Below the pieces are notes generated by a model, which saw only the letters and a list, made by a program, of their open reading frames with translations, did not search any database and was not told the DNA's origin. A program made the position numbers and the translations under genes. 55,616 nt of DNA from a virus. The DNA is taken from IMG/VR virus record IMGVR_UViG_3300045242_000161, positions 1 through 55,616 of that record; one strand, 5' to 3'. Of this stretch, positions 47,445 through 55,544 are shown piece after piece; the stretch's first letter is position 1; the number at the start of each line of letters is the position of its first letter.

Positions 47445-47854
47445 GTACGTCGTTCCGCAGTTCCTATGAAGTAATTCAAAGGAATATCGGCACGATCGTG
47501 AATGGCAAGTATATGTTGGCCGAAGACTCAGGAGTCAAAACAACCATACAGGCCACTATCCAACAGCCTTCGGTTGGTGACCATGCCATAATCCAGGCTA
47601 CGCCCTATGGTAGAAGGGCGGCCAGGTTCATCAAAGTCTTTACTGATACCCGCCTTCATTGTGCGAATCAGGAGATCGCTCCTGGTCGGGAACGCTATCC
47701 TGGTGACATCATCCTATTCGATGGGTCGGAATACCTGTTGTTTGGAGAGTCTAACTTCAATGAGTTGAAGAAGACACGGGCTAACAATGTATCTCATTGG
47801 AGATACTACGCCTGTGAGACCATAGAGGATGCCTTTATGGACGAGGCTCCTTGA
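47441..47854 (+). CDS. Tail terminator-region hypothetical protein
   Basis: 137 residues. NIGTIVNGKYMLAEDSGVKT, TIQATIQQPSVGDHAIIQAT, RYPGDIILFDGSEYLLFGES: beta-rich protein typical of the position between gp10-like and terminator genes in myoviral operons, similar in pattern to head-tail joining proteins. Ends WRYYACETIEDAFMDEAP. Overlap of 4 bp both sides. Family unnamed. Confidence 0.65.
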   Translation: MSTSFRSSYEVIQRNIGTIVNGKYMLAEDSGVKTTIQATIQQPSVGDHAIIQATPYGRRAARFIKVFTDTRLHCANQEIAPGRERYPGDIILFDGSEYLLFGESNFNELKKTRANNVSHWRYYACETIEDAFMDEAP

Positions 47855-48591
47855 TCGATCAGCTCTACCAGCTTGTGTCTGCTGCGGTTACGCAGGCAGG
47901 ATTCCCTTGGCAGGTAGTGTTTGCCAATCAAAATATCCCCCGACTGGTGAAGCCATACGTCCAGTTGAATGTTACAACGGTAGATGTCCCAGACCATCTC
48001 TACTATACGCTTCCAGACGATGAAGGAATTGTAACTACATCTGGATGGCGGAAAGCTACTGTAGAGATGCAGGTCTTCAACGGCATCAACTCGTTGAATA
48101 CAATCAGTCGATTGGCAATGATGTTACAGTCCACAGCAATGTTGGATAAACAGGCTGAACTGGACTGCTCAATCGGTCAACGTCTTTTCATGGGATACGT
48201 TCCTGAGCTCCTTAACAATTCCCAGTATGAAGGTCGTGGTATCTACCATTTCGAATTCTTCTATACAGAGTCCTTGTCTGAGAAGGTAGATACTATTGAT
48301 ATAATAGAGACTCATGGACAGTTTATCGGGACCCATAGTGATGCTGATCCGTATGTGATATTTGATCCGAATCCATTGAATGTTGATATTATATGTGACG
48401 AAGAAATCTTTGGTCCCGACGCGGATGGGACAGGGACCGATTGGGACGACGGTAATACAGGTTGGGATAAGGACGACATTACAGGATGGGATGATCAGTT
48501 GTATCTAGGTCCTGAGATAGATTGGGACGATGATACAACGACATGGGATGATAATACTGTGACATGGCATGATGAGTTTCATAATGGCTAA
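47851..48591 (+). CDS. Neck/tail terminator protein with C-terminal TxWD repeats
   Basis: 246 residues from a TTG (translationally coupled). Residues 1-165 resemble phage neck terminator proteins: DQLYQLVSAAVTQAGFPWQV, FANQNIPRLVKPYVQLNVTT, WRKATVEMQVFNGINSLNTI, YEGRGIYHFEFFYTES. Residues 185-246 are an acidic appendix with repeats TDWDDGNTGWDKDDITGWDD and IDWDDDTTTWDDNTVTWHDE. The repeats are related to those in the connector at 46474 and the small gene at 48584. The repeat appendix is not part of the usual family. Confidence 0.75.
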   Translation: MIDQLYQLVSAAVTQAGFPWQVVFANQNIPRLVKPYVQLNVTTVDVPDHLYYTLPDDEGIVTTSGWRKATVEMQVFNGINSLNTISRLAMMLQSTAMLDKQAELDCSIGQRLFMGYVPELLNNSQYEGRGIYHFEFFYTESLSEKVDTIDIIETHGQFIGTHSDADPYVIFDPNPLNVDIICDEEIFGPDADGTGTDWDDGNTGWDKDDITGWDDQLYLGPEIDWDDDTTTWDDNTVTWHDEFHNG

Positions 48592-48757
48592 CATTATGAA
48601 TCGCATCGTCAAAGTTGACATATTTCTACAGGCGGAAGGAAGTTATCCCAGTGGCCCTATTCCCCCATTCGCTGTTGGAGAGAAAATTACTTGGGATGAG
48701 TCTACTACGAAGTGGGATGACGATACCACAGAATGGTATGAACCTGACGGGAGGTAG
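48584..48757 (+). CDS. 57-residue protein: duplicated sheath N-terminus joined to TxWD repeats
   Basis: ATG at 48584 overlaps the previous stop. Residues 1-17 (MANIMNRIVKVDIFLQAEG) closely match the sheath N-terminus that follows (MANIDRIVNVEISLQTA). Residues 36-53 are TxWD repeats (ITWDESTTKWDDDTTEW). It looks like a tandem partial duplication of the sheath gene start, joined to a repeat cassette. It could bind the sheath or the neck. Too small for a known family. Confidence 0.65.
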   Translation: MANIMNRIVKVDIFLQAEGSYPSGPIPPFAVGEKITWDESTTKWDDDTTEWYEPDGR

Positions 48758-48759
48758 TC

Positions 48760-49863
48760 ATGGCTAACATTGATCGGATTGTTAACGTCGAAATCTCACT
48801 TCAGACGGCGGCGATCGCAGAGAACACGTTTTCGGATCTACTCCTATACGGTCCGTTCACCAAGGTTGGTACGTCCACAGTAGGGATCATCACCAGTCCC
48901 CAGGACTTGGTCGATACGTATGGAGTATTGACAACGGCTCCGCTCTACAAAGCAGCATCAACTGCGTTCGCTCAAATCCCAAGTCTCAATCGTATCTTCA
49001 TCGGTTGGGATGATGCGGCACTTGATGCAACGGTTGCGTTGAACAATATCAAAGCTGAGAATAACAGTTGGTATGCGTTCTGCGATGTGAGTCATCTCAA
49101 TACACGAACGTTGAAGATGGCGCAATGGGCAGAAGCCAATGAGAAACTCTACGTCACCTGCCTTAACGATCCGAATACAGCCGCTGTATCTCCTGGAACA
49201 GATACGATTAGTGTCGCACATCAGTTGATGCAGGGACAGTACTTCCGGACGGCTTGGTGGTACGACCCAATCTTAACTGATTTCCCGGATGTTGCGATAG
49301 CTGTGCATTCGTTCAGTAAGTATCCCGGACAAGAAACTTGGGCCAATCAACAGTTACAGGGAGTGCCATGGGTCCCGATGACAGAGACCCAAGCACAGAA
49401 TGTATTCGGAAAGAACGGTAATACGTTCGAACAATTCCGAAATGTCGCAATCACTCAGAATGGTAAGGTCTCTGGGGGTGAGTGGATCGACATCATCCGG
49501 TTCCGGGATTGGTTGTGTGAAGAGATCAAAGTCAACATCTTTCAACAGATGATTGATAACCGCATCCCATACACCGACCATGGTATCGGTGTCATCAGAA
49601 GTCGTCTTGCAGAGTCACTTGATTTTGGTGTTAGACGGGGTGGGATAGCGCCTCCGGAAGTCGATATCAATGGTAAGTTGATTCCAAGTTACACTATTGA
49701 AGTTCCGTTGGCAGCGACAGTGTCCGCCAATAACAAAGCTAACCGCCTTCTGCAGGATGTATATTTCACGGCAAGAGTGGCTGGTGCTATCCATGTGGTA
49801 GAGATCCAGGGTGCTCTGACGTACCAGAGTCTCCCAGTGGCATCCGTTCCCGTCATCGCATAA
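48760..49863 (+). CDS. Tail sheath protein, DUF3383-type
   Basis: 367 residues. DUF3383 sheath pattern: NIDRIVNVEISLQTAAIAEN, FSDLLLYGPFTKVGTSTVGI, AASTAFAQIPSLNRIFIGWD, FCDVSHLNTRTLKMAQWAEA, VHSFSKYPGQETWANQQLQG, and RLAESLDFGVRRGGIAPP with the C-terminal conserved PEVDINGKLIPSYTIEVP. It makes the contractile sheath. Shorter than T4 gp18 (659 residues), as is normal for this family. A ribosome site GGGAGG precedes the ATG. Confidence 0.93.
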   Translation: MANIDRIVNVEISLQTAAIAENTFSDLLLYGPFTKVGTSTVGIITSPQDLVDTYGVLTTAPLYKAASTAFAQIPSLNRIFIGWDDAALDATVALNNIKAENNSWYAFCDVSHLNTRTLKMAQWAEANEKLYVTCLNDPNTAAVSPGTDTISVAHQLMQGQYFRTAWWYDPILTDFPDVAIAVHSFSKYPGQETWANQQLQGVPWVPMTETQAQNVFGKNGNTFEQFRNVAITQNGKVSGGEWIDIIRFRDWLCEEIKVNIFQQMIDNRIPYTDHGIGVIRSRLAESLDFGVRRGGIAPPEVDINGKLIPSYTIEVPLAATVSANNKANRLLQDVYFTARVAGAIHVVEIQGALTYQSLPVASVPVIA

Positions 49864-49872
49864 GAGGTCTAG

Positions 49873-50313
49873 ATGTCAACTGTCAGAACATACAATCCGT
49901 CGCGTGTCGTGGTTGTGGTCGGTGGTTTTCCTGTAAGCGGATTCGCCGATGGGGCCTTTGTAGATATCGTCATGCCGAGTGACGGTATCACATCTCAGGT
50001 TGGAGCGGACGGTGAGATTGCTCGTGCGATCAACTCCGACCGCAGGTGCACTGTCACGATCACACTCCAGCAGACGAGTCCTGCAAATGACTTTTTGTCA
50101 GTGTTGTTTAATACTGATATCTTGACGTGCGGGGCGACGATGGTGCCTGTTCTCATCCAAGATCTTTGCGGTGAGACGATATTCATGGCATCGCAGGCAT
50201 GGGTAGTAAAGATGCCCGACACGCAGTTCTCAAAGGAGGTGACCACACGTGCATGGCAGTTGATGACAGGAGCTCCAGCCGTTCATGTTGTCGGAGGGAA
50301 CTCTTTCAATTAA
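49873..50313 (+). CDS. Tail tube protein, DUF3277-type
   Basis: 146 residues. VRTYNPSRVVVVVGGFPVSG, FADGAFVDIVMPSDGITSQV, GADGEIARAINSDRRCTVTI: the conserved V-x-G-x-x-V-x-G-F-A-D-G...G-x-D-G-x-x-x-R pattern of DUF3277 tube proteins. Follows the sheath gene as usual. Forms the inner tail tube. Confidence 0.92.
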   Translation: MSTVRTYNPSRVVVVVGGFPVSGFADGAFVDIVMPSDGITSQVGADGEIARAINSDRRCTVTITLQQTSPANDFLSVLFNTDILTCGATMVPVLIQDLCGETIFMASQAWVVKMPDTQFSKEVTTRAWQLMTGAPAVHVVGGNSFN

Positions 50314-50324
50314 TGGGGTAACGT

Positions 50325-50780
50325 ATGCCACCACCAGGACGGACCGAATTCGTATTGGATAACGGAAACAAGTTCTACATCCGACGCTACGACGCTTTCT
50401 TGTCTTTGAAAATCTTGGGAGAGGTACAGAAGAAATTCTTGTCTCCTTTGGCTTCGTTCTTGGAGGCCCAAGATAAGACAGGTGGCGGTGACGCACAGAT
50501 GAAGAGTATGTTCGATGCTGTTGATAAGATCTCACGGAGCCTCGATGGAGACAACCTAGTTGATCTTACGAAACAGGTATTGAATCCAGAATATATCTCT
50601 GTATCTTACCAAGGAGAACCAGCTGTTCAGTTGCAGGAAGGAATGCTGAATCAGGCAACTGATGGAGTATACGACGTGATTGCATTGGTGGTTGAAGTGT
50701 TGAAAGTAAACTACCAAGAGCTTTTTACGCGAGGCAGAACCCTTATTGGGATGGCCCCAGGAGCTACGGCGATCCATTAG
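50325..50780 (+). CDS. Tail assembly chaperone, short (zero-frame) form
   Basis: 151 residues. EFVLDNGNKFYIRRYDAFLS then LKILGEVQKKFLSPLASFLE and a helical C-terminus LNQATDGVYDVIALVVEVLK. Position between tube and tape measure is that of the G-type chaperone. A -1 frameshift at the five T residues (50722-50726, CTTTTTA) would fuse it to the following frame that ends at 50959. The residues beyond the slip site in zero frame are only about 18, as expected for this arrangement. Confidence 0.82.
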   Translation: MPPPGRTEFVLDNGNKFYIRRYDAFLSLKILGEVQKKFLSPLASFLEAQDKTGGGDAQMKSMFDAVDKISRSLDGDNLVDLTKQVLNPEYISVSYQGEPAVQLQEGMLNQATDGVYDVIALVVEVLKVNYQELFTRGRTLIGMAPGATAIH

Positions 50781-50959
50781 GTGTTCTGCGGGAGGATTTC
50801 GAGGCGGAACTATTGATATGGCGACCGGTATTGGAAGGGAAGGTGAGTCTAGCGGATGTGAAGAGCGGAGCGATAGACATCATCGACCTGATGAAGATCA
50901 ACGCTTTGATGGATATGCGGGCTGCGGCTGAAAAGAGGGAATACGACAAGTCTAAGTAA
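50727..50959 (+). CDS. Tail assembly chaperone, -1 frameshift extension (GT-type)
   Basis: Open in the -1 frame relative to the chaperone. After slipping at CTT-TTT-A the product continues YARQNPYWDGPRSYGDPLGV, then LREDFEAELLIWRPVLEGKV and KINALMDMRAAAEKREYDK, about 77 residues, to the TAA at 50957-50959, which overlaps the tape-measure ATG. Natural sequence with aromatic and acidic residues and no independent start. The slip needs only the P-site Phe tRNA to re-pair from TTT to TTT one base back. Frameshifting here is inferred from sequence and known phage practice. Confidence 0.7.
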
Positions 50960-52797
50960 TGGCAATCGTTAGAGAACTTACGACCGTCCTAGACTTTAAG
51001 GAGGACATGGCTGGCCTCAACCGCTATGAGGCCGGGGTGAATCGTATTAAGGAGATTACGAAGGGCATCCTTAGTGCGGTCGGGCTAACACTCGCTCTTG
51101 ATAAGATCATCGAATTCGCTGACGAGCTCGTCAAAACCGGAAAGGAAGTAAACCGCCTATCTGCACAGTTGAAGGTGCTCGCAAGGCCCTTCGATGATAT
51201 GGACGAAGCCCAGCAGCAGGTCTTTGAAGGTGCCCAGAGAATGGGCCTGGAGTATAAGGAAGTACTCGAAACCTTCAAGGGAATGTACACGGAACTTCGT
51301 GGCACAACTACACCTTTGGGGGAGATAGAAGACGCTACTGAAAATATCTACAAAGCCTTGCGTGTTGGTCGTGCGTCTGCAGAAGAGATGCACCAGACGT
51401 TTCAGATGCTTGAGCGAGGGTTTCGTCGCGGTGGAATCCGCTCTATGGGCATTGGTGCCCTTGCACAGTTGGCGCCACGAGCCTTTGATATCCTGGGAGA
51501 ACAGCTGGTAGGAGGTGACCGATCGAGATGGGAACACGGCCTTCGGGAGATGGCCAAGGAGGGGAAACTAACTGCTGAGGTGGTGATTGGTGCTTTCAGC
51601 AGAGGGAGTAAGACCTTACAAGATGACTTTGAGAAGGTGCCTCAGAAATTAGGCTGGGTATTCACCCGCATCTACAATGACCTTGTGAAGGTCACTGCCC
51701 AGATCTACAAGATGACGGATGCATCTGTAGCCCTGGGCCGTGTTGTTTGGTTCGTGTATTCGAGGTTCCGGGATGTCGTTGTCAGAGTAACTGACGCGAT
51801 GGGCGGTCTCAAGAATATAATTGAGATCGTAGGGATTGCGATCGCTACGTATCTGGTACGTAATCTTTTACTCTTGAACCTCCGGACATGGGCGGTTGTA
51901 TTCGCAAACCTTGCGTTAATCGCCACCTATGCTGCGATGGCGTTAGCTGTTGTTGCTGTGGCGGTTGCGATCCAGGATCTGTTCTACTGGTTTATGGGGA
52001 AGCCAAGTCTGTTGGCGACTTGGATCGGTCCGTTCAAAGACCTCAAAAAGAATTTCGAGACCCTCGACATTTTCGCTGGACCTCGAGCCCTGAAAGAGTT
52101 GTTCACAGGAGACTTTACAGGTGCCTGGAGGGACCTTAAGAAGGTGTTTACTGAGGTAGACGCTGGGATGTTGGCTTTGATTGGTACTGCTGCCTTTGTG
52201 AAATTGGCGTTCACTGCGTGGAACATCCTCAAGTTCACAGGGTTGATCGGTGCGATCGGAGAGGTCGGTGGAGCAATAACCGCGTTGACTACTACTATTC
52301 AGACTCTCAATACAACTTCTTTGGTGACATTGGCGGGTCAGTTCGGGGGCATACTCCTGTTGACCCAACAACTACTCGCCTTATGGCAGTCATCCAAGGA
52401 CATGGCAGGAGATCCCTCGAAATGGTCGAAAGAGTCTCCATTCTGGAGAGGGATACCCCAGGAAGAACGGAACAAATGGCCCAATGCTCCAAAAGAAGGA
52501 GACACTGATCCTGGTAGAAGTTGGCTGTGGGATACATTGAAGGGGTTTGTTACAGGCGGTGGAACACCTACTGTTGCCCCTGGGGCGATAGGATCCGGAG
52601 GAGGAGGGTCTCCAATCATTACTCCTCAGGGCAACGTCACACTTAACAACACCAACAACGTAACTGTTCAGGCAGGTGAAGCAGAACTAGCCGCACAGAT
52701 CCAGAATACAATCCAGCGGATGAATAACGACATGGTAGACCGTGTCTCCCGTGAGGTCTCAAGTGCCACTCCTCGAATTGAGTCGCCCATCAGATGA
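50959..52797 (+). CDS. Tape measure protein
   Basis: 612 residues. Long helical protein: LDFKEDMAGLNRYEAGVNRI, the conserved LSAQLKVLARPFDDMDEAQQ helix, and YKEVLETFKGMYTELRG. Middle membrane-like segments, NIIEIVGIAIATYLVRNLLL and VVFANLALIATYAAMALAVV AVAVA, are the usual hydrophobic part ejected through the host membrane. The C-terminus is glycine-rich, then a helix (LAAQIQNTIQRMNNDMVDRV). At about 1.5 angstrom per residue it predicts a short tail of about 90 nm. Downstream of the frameshift chaperone as expected. Confidence 0.9.
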   Translation: MAIVRELTTVLDFKEDMAGLNRYEAGVNRIKEITKGILSAVGLTLALDKIIEFADELVKTGKEVNRLSAQLKVLARPFDDMDEAQQQVFEGAQRMGLEYKEVLETFKGMYTELRGTTTPLGEIEDATENIYKALRVGRASAEEMHQTFQMLERGFRRGGIRSMGIGALAQLAPRAFDILGEQLVGGDRSRWEHGLREMAKEGKLTAEVVIGAFSRGSKTLQDDFEKVPQKLGWVFTRIYNDLVKVTAQIYKMTDASVALGRVVWFVYSRFRDVVVRVTDAMGGLKNIIEIVGIAIATYLVRNLLLLNLRTWAVVFANLALIATYAAMALAVVAVAVAIQDLFYWFMGKPSLLATWIGPFKDLKKNFETLDIFAGPRALKELFTGDFTGAWRDLKKVFTEVDAGMLALIGTAAFVKLAFTAWNILKFTGLIGAIGEVGGAITALTTTIQTLNTTSLVTLAGQFGGILLLTQQLLALWQSSKDMAGDPSKWSKESPFWRGIPQEERNKWPNAPKEGDTDPGRSWLWDTLKGFVTGGGTPTVAPGAIGSGGGGSPIITPQGNVTLNNTNNVTVQAGEAELAAQIQNTIQRMNNDMVDRVSREVSSATPRIESPIR

Positions 52798-53435
52798 GTG
52801 GCCTCATCAGCAAGGCGACGTCGTTTCTATTCCCCATGCCGCAGAGCAAGATTGGCGTGTTAACTATTGATGCCCTGGTAACAGAGAACATTAAACTACC
52901 CTCCGAAGTGACGAAGTATCCTGTAGAAGATGGCAGTGAGGAGATCAGCGACCACATTACTGCGAACAATGAAGAGTTGACGATAACAGCATCGGTTGCG
53001 TCAGGAACTGCGTATGGATTTGAGCTTGGGTCTTGTAAGTCGAAACTCATCAATGCGGTTGATCAGCTTCGCCAGATGCACAAAGACCGGAAGACCATTA
53101 CCATAGTAACTGGTCTCGGTCAATACAAGGACATGGCCTTCACCAACCTTACCATCAACCGATCGAATAGTGATCGTGGCGGTGGATGGTTAGATGTTAA
53201 CGCGGACCTTCGGAAGATTAAGAAGGTTACTCTAAAGACGGCGGATCTTCCAGCGGATAAGGCGGCTACAGGTCCAGGAGGAGCAGACGGAAAGACCGGA
53301 AAGTCAGAAGCTAGGACAAGTAAGTCGGGAACATCATCACAAACACCAGGAGGATCGGCTGCGTTGAATGGTGCAGAAACCCTGCGCGATAAGACCGGAT
53401 TCAGCGGTGCTATTGGACCTCAGCCGTCAAGTTAA
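52794..53435 (+). CDS. Baseplate hub / tail-tube initiator-like protein (Dit-like)
   Basis: 213 residues. IGVLTIDALVTENIKLPSEV, TKYPVEDGSEEISDHITANN, EELTITASVASGTAYG: the beta-sandwich pattern of phage proteins that cap the tube and start the hub (distal tail-like; T-x-Y-P-V-E-D-G-S). After residue 150 a low-complexity linker (GGADGKTGKSEARTSKSGTS) extends to the end. Overlaps the tape measure by 4 bp and the next gene by 1 bp. Confidence 0.75.
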   Translation: MSGLISKATSFLFPMPQSKIGVLTIDALVTENIKLPSEVTKYPVEDGSEEISDHITANNEELTITASVASGTAYGFELGSCKSKLINAVDQLRQMHKDRKTITIVTGLGQYKDMAFTNLTINRSNSDRGGGWLDVNADLRKIKKVTLKTADLPADKAATGPGGADGKTGKSEARTSKSGTSSQTPGGSAALNGAETLRDKTGFSGAIGPQPSS

Positions 53436-53785
53436 TGATAGTCCTTGAAGTAGCCGATTTGAACTCGCAGGCGATAGAAGCAGTGCTCGATGATGAGCTG
53501 TTCTACATCATCTTGGATTGGAATGATTCTGGCGGATATTGGGAGATGGGTATTCGCAATTCTGCGTATCAGACTCTTGTAGATGGTGTTAGCCTTGTTC
53601 CTAACTATCCACTTACTTGGCAGTTCCGATACACAGATATGCCGCAAGGAGAGTTGATGGCACTATCAGCTAACCGCGGACACGATGGACCGATACCACG
53701 TGATGGATTTTCAACGCAGTATTGGCAGTTGGTGTATACGCCTAAGGATGAGCTCGTGGTGATTGGTGTAGGGCAACAATACTGA
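53435..53785 (+). CDS. Baseplate plug-like protein (DUF6983/Pam3 gp18-type)
   Basis: 116 residues. SQAIEAVLDDELFYIILDWN, YWEMGIRNSAYQTLVDGVSL, VPNYPLTWQFRYTDMPQGEL: small beta barrel as in the plug protein of the cyanophage Pam3 baseplate. It sits between the hub genes in the same order. Ends GVGQQY. Family memory, not a search; the synteny is good. Confidence 0.7.
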   Translation: MIVLEVADLNSQAIEAVLDDELFYIILDWNDSGGYWEMGIRNSAYQTLVDGVSLVPNYPLTWQFRYTDMPQGELMALSANRGHDGPIPRDGFSTQYWQLVYTPKDELVVIGVGQQY

Positions 53786-54753
53786 TGCTCTTCGACCGGG
53801 TCTATAAGCTGCTCATCGGCCAAGGGAATTCCGGTCTGGAGATTACTAACCTGAAGATACAGTTCGAGATCGAGAAGACGGCAAAGAAGAATCCGAACAC
53901 CAATAAGATCCGCGTCTGGAATCTGAGGAAAGAGACCCGTGCACAGTTAGAGAAGCCGGATACGCGGTGTCTGTTGTATGCGGGTTACGCAGAAGAGGCA
54001 GGACCATTACTGATATTCCAAGGTGGAGTGACCTATGCCTGGACGAAGTTCGATGGGCCGGACGTCGTTACAGAGTTTGAAGTGGGAGACGGGACCCAAG
54101 AGATCCGCGATTCGATGGTATCAATGGGCTATGGTAAGGGCGTTAAGTCAGGTCAGATACTCAAGGATGTTTCTGAGAAGATGGGGCTCCCGTTGACGTT
54201 ACCGTCCAACGCTCCTGAGCGGTCCTGGATAAATGGACTCTCATACTTTGGGTCGGCTAGAACACTGCTCGACAAGGTGACGAAAGCCACGAACCTTGAA
54301 TGGTCGGTTCAAAATGGTAACCTCCAGGTCCTTGAAAAAGGAATGGTGACTACGCGACAGGGTGTAGAGATCGCACTTGACTCTGGGATGGTAGGGTATC
54401 CCGAGCGTGAGCGTGAGGCGAAGGCAGAGACTACCAGCAAGAAGAAGTCGGGAGCCGCCCAGAAACAGTGGGATGGTTGGAAGGTGAAGACTCTTCTGAT
54501 GCCCCAGTTGAATCCTGGAGATCGTGTCCATCTGAAGTCTCGTGCCGTTGACGGTGTCTTTCGGATTGAAGAACTCAAACATACTGGGGACAACTGGGAG
54601 GCAGATTGGCAGACCGAATTGAAGTTGGTGGATCCTGCGAAGCCGATCGGCGGTAAGTCTTCAACGAAGGGCGGCAAAACCGCAAGAGGGACACCTGTTG
54701 CGAAGCATGAAGAATTCGTGAGTGAGTCTGGAGAGGGAAGGTTTTTACAGTAG
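53785..54753 (+). CDS. Baseplate hub protein (gpD/gp27-like)
   Basis: 322 residues. ITNLKIQFEIEKTAKKNPNT then NKIRVWNLRKETRAQLEKPD, GQILKDVSEKMGLPLTL and SAKTLLDKV-like SARTLLDKVTKATNLEWSVQ, ending in VHLKSRAVDGVFRIEELKHT. The pattern N-x-x-x-I-x-V-x-N-L and the end G-x-x-x-I-E-x-L-x-H-x-G-D match phage late-control D/gp27-type hubs. A charged linker lies near residue 215 (AETTSKKKSGAAQ). The ATG overlaps the preceding stop by 1 bp. Confidence 0.85.
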   Translation: MLFDRVYKLLIGQGNSGLEITNLKIQFEIEKTAKKNPNTNKIRVWNLRKETRAQLEKPDTRCLLYAGYAEEAGPLLIFQGGVTYAWTKFDGPDVVTEFEVGDGTQEIRDSMVSMGYGKGVKSGQILKDVSEKMGLPLTLPSNAPERSWINGLSYFGSARTLLDKVTKATNLEWSVQNGNLQVLEKGMVTTRQGVEIALDSGMVGYPEREREAKAETTSKKKSGAAQKQWDGWKVKTLLMPQLNPGDRVHLKSRAVDGVFRIEELKHTGDNWEADWQTELKLVDPAKPIGGKSSTKGGKTARGTPVAKHEEFVSESGEGRFLQ

Positions 54754-55377
54754 ATGGCGTATGATTCTTTGATTATCGCACTACAACAGATGCTGGAGTC
54801 TCACCTGTCGGAGGTGAATACCCAGATACCCGGGACGATTGTGTCCTATGATCCGAAACGAAATCGCGCTGTTGTTCGCCCTGCTCTGCCTCGCCGCCTT
54901 GCCTCTGATGAGCCCCTGGCTCCACCTGACATTGTTGAGGTGCCAATCGTATGGTCTTCTGGTATGGGTGGGACGACTTCTTTCACTATGCCCGTGAAAG
55001 CGGGTGATGGAGTAATGCTTGCTTTTCAGCAACGGTCATTGGAGGGGTGGCTCTCAGGTAAGACTGATATGCCGGATGATCCTCGGCAATTTGATCTCTC
55101 GGATTGCGTGGCACTTCCTGGTTGTTCTCATAGTGGGATCTCTGCTGATCCTACTGATGTTGTGCTCAAATTCAATGATACCGAACTACGGATCACGCCC
55201 GAAGGTACAGTTTCTCTGGGGAATGCCAATGGTGCCGTTACCATTGACAAGGATGGGAACATGATTCTCAAGGCGAAGTCAATCCATGTAGAGACTCCTG
55301 CTCACCAGTTTACGTTGGAGACCCACCAGCATATAGGTGTTAGGTCAGGTCCAGACGTGTCAGGAACACCAATATGA
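54754..55377 (+). CDS. Baseplate spike (gp138/gpV-like)
   Basis: 207 residues. MLESHLSEVNTQIPGTIVSY, YDPKRNRAVVRPALPRRLAS and GVMLAFQQRSLEGWLSGKTD form the OB-fold of the gp138-type spike. After residue 125 a regular beta-helix (ITPEGTVSLGNANGAVTIDK) ends in THQHIGVRSGPDVSGTPI, whose HxH can hold the metal at the tip of puncturing spikes. It pierces the outer membrane. The stop overlaps the following ATG. Confidence 0.88.
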   Translation: MAYDSLIIALQQMLESHLSEVNTQIPGTIVSYDPKRNRAVVRPALPRRLASDEPLAPPDIVEVPIVWSSGMGGTTSFTMPVKAGDGVMLAFQQRSLEGWLSGKTDMPDDPRQFDLSDCVALPGCSHSGISADPTDVVLKFNDTELRITPEGTVSLGNANGAVTIDKDGNMILKAKSIHVETPAHQFTLETHQHIGVRSGPDVSGTPI

Positions 55378-55544
55378 GCCTCCTTCTACTGGTCATCCTC
55401 ATCTTAATTCTCTTTGGAGGATTCGGTGGTGGATACTATGGCTACCGTGGTGGATATTACGGCCAGTCTGGCTTTGGTGTTATTGGCATTATTCTTGTTA
55501 TATTGGTATTGGTGATTTTATTTGGTCCTGGGAGAATTTGGTGA
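55374..55544 (+). CDS. Small hydrophobic protein (DUF3309-like)
   Basis: 56 residues: SLLLLVILILILFGGFGGGY, then a Y/G-rich loop (YGYRGGYYGQSGFG) and a second membrane helix VIGIILVILVLVILFG. This two-helix, glycine/tyrosine loop layout resembles DUF3309-type peptides of proteobacteria. ATG overlaps the spike stop (ATGA) and its own TGA overlaps the gp25 GTG start. A membrane protein in the middle of a baseplate operon is unexpected; possible roles are a regulator of lysis or a membrane factor for DNA entry. Confidence 0.65.
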   Translation: MSLLLLVILILILFGGFGGGYYGYRGGYYGQSGFGVIGIILVILVLVILFGPGRIW

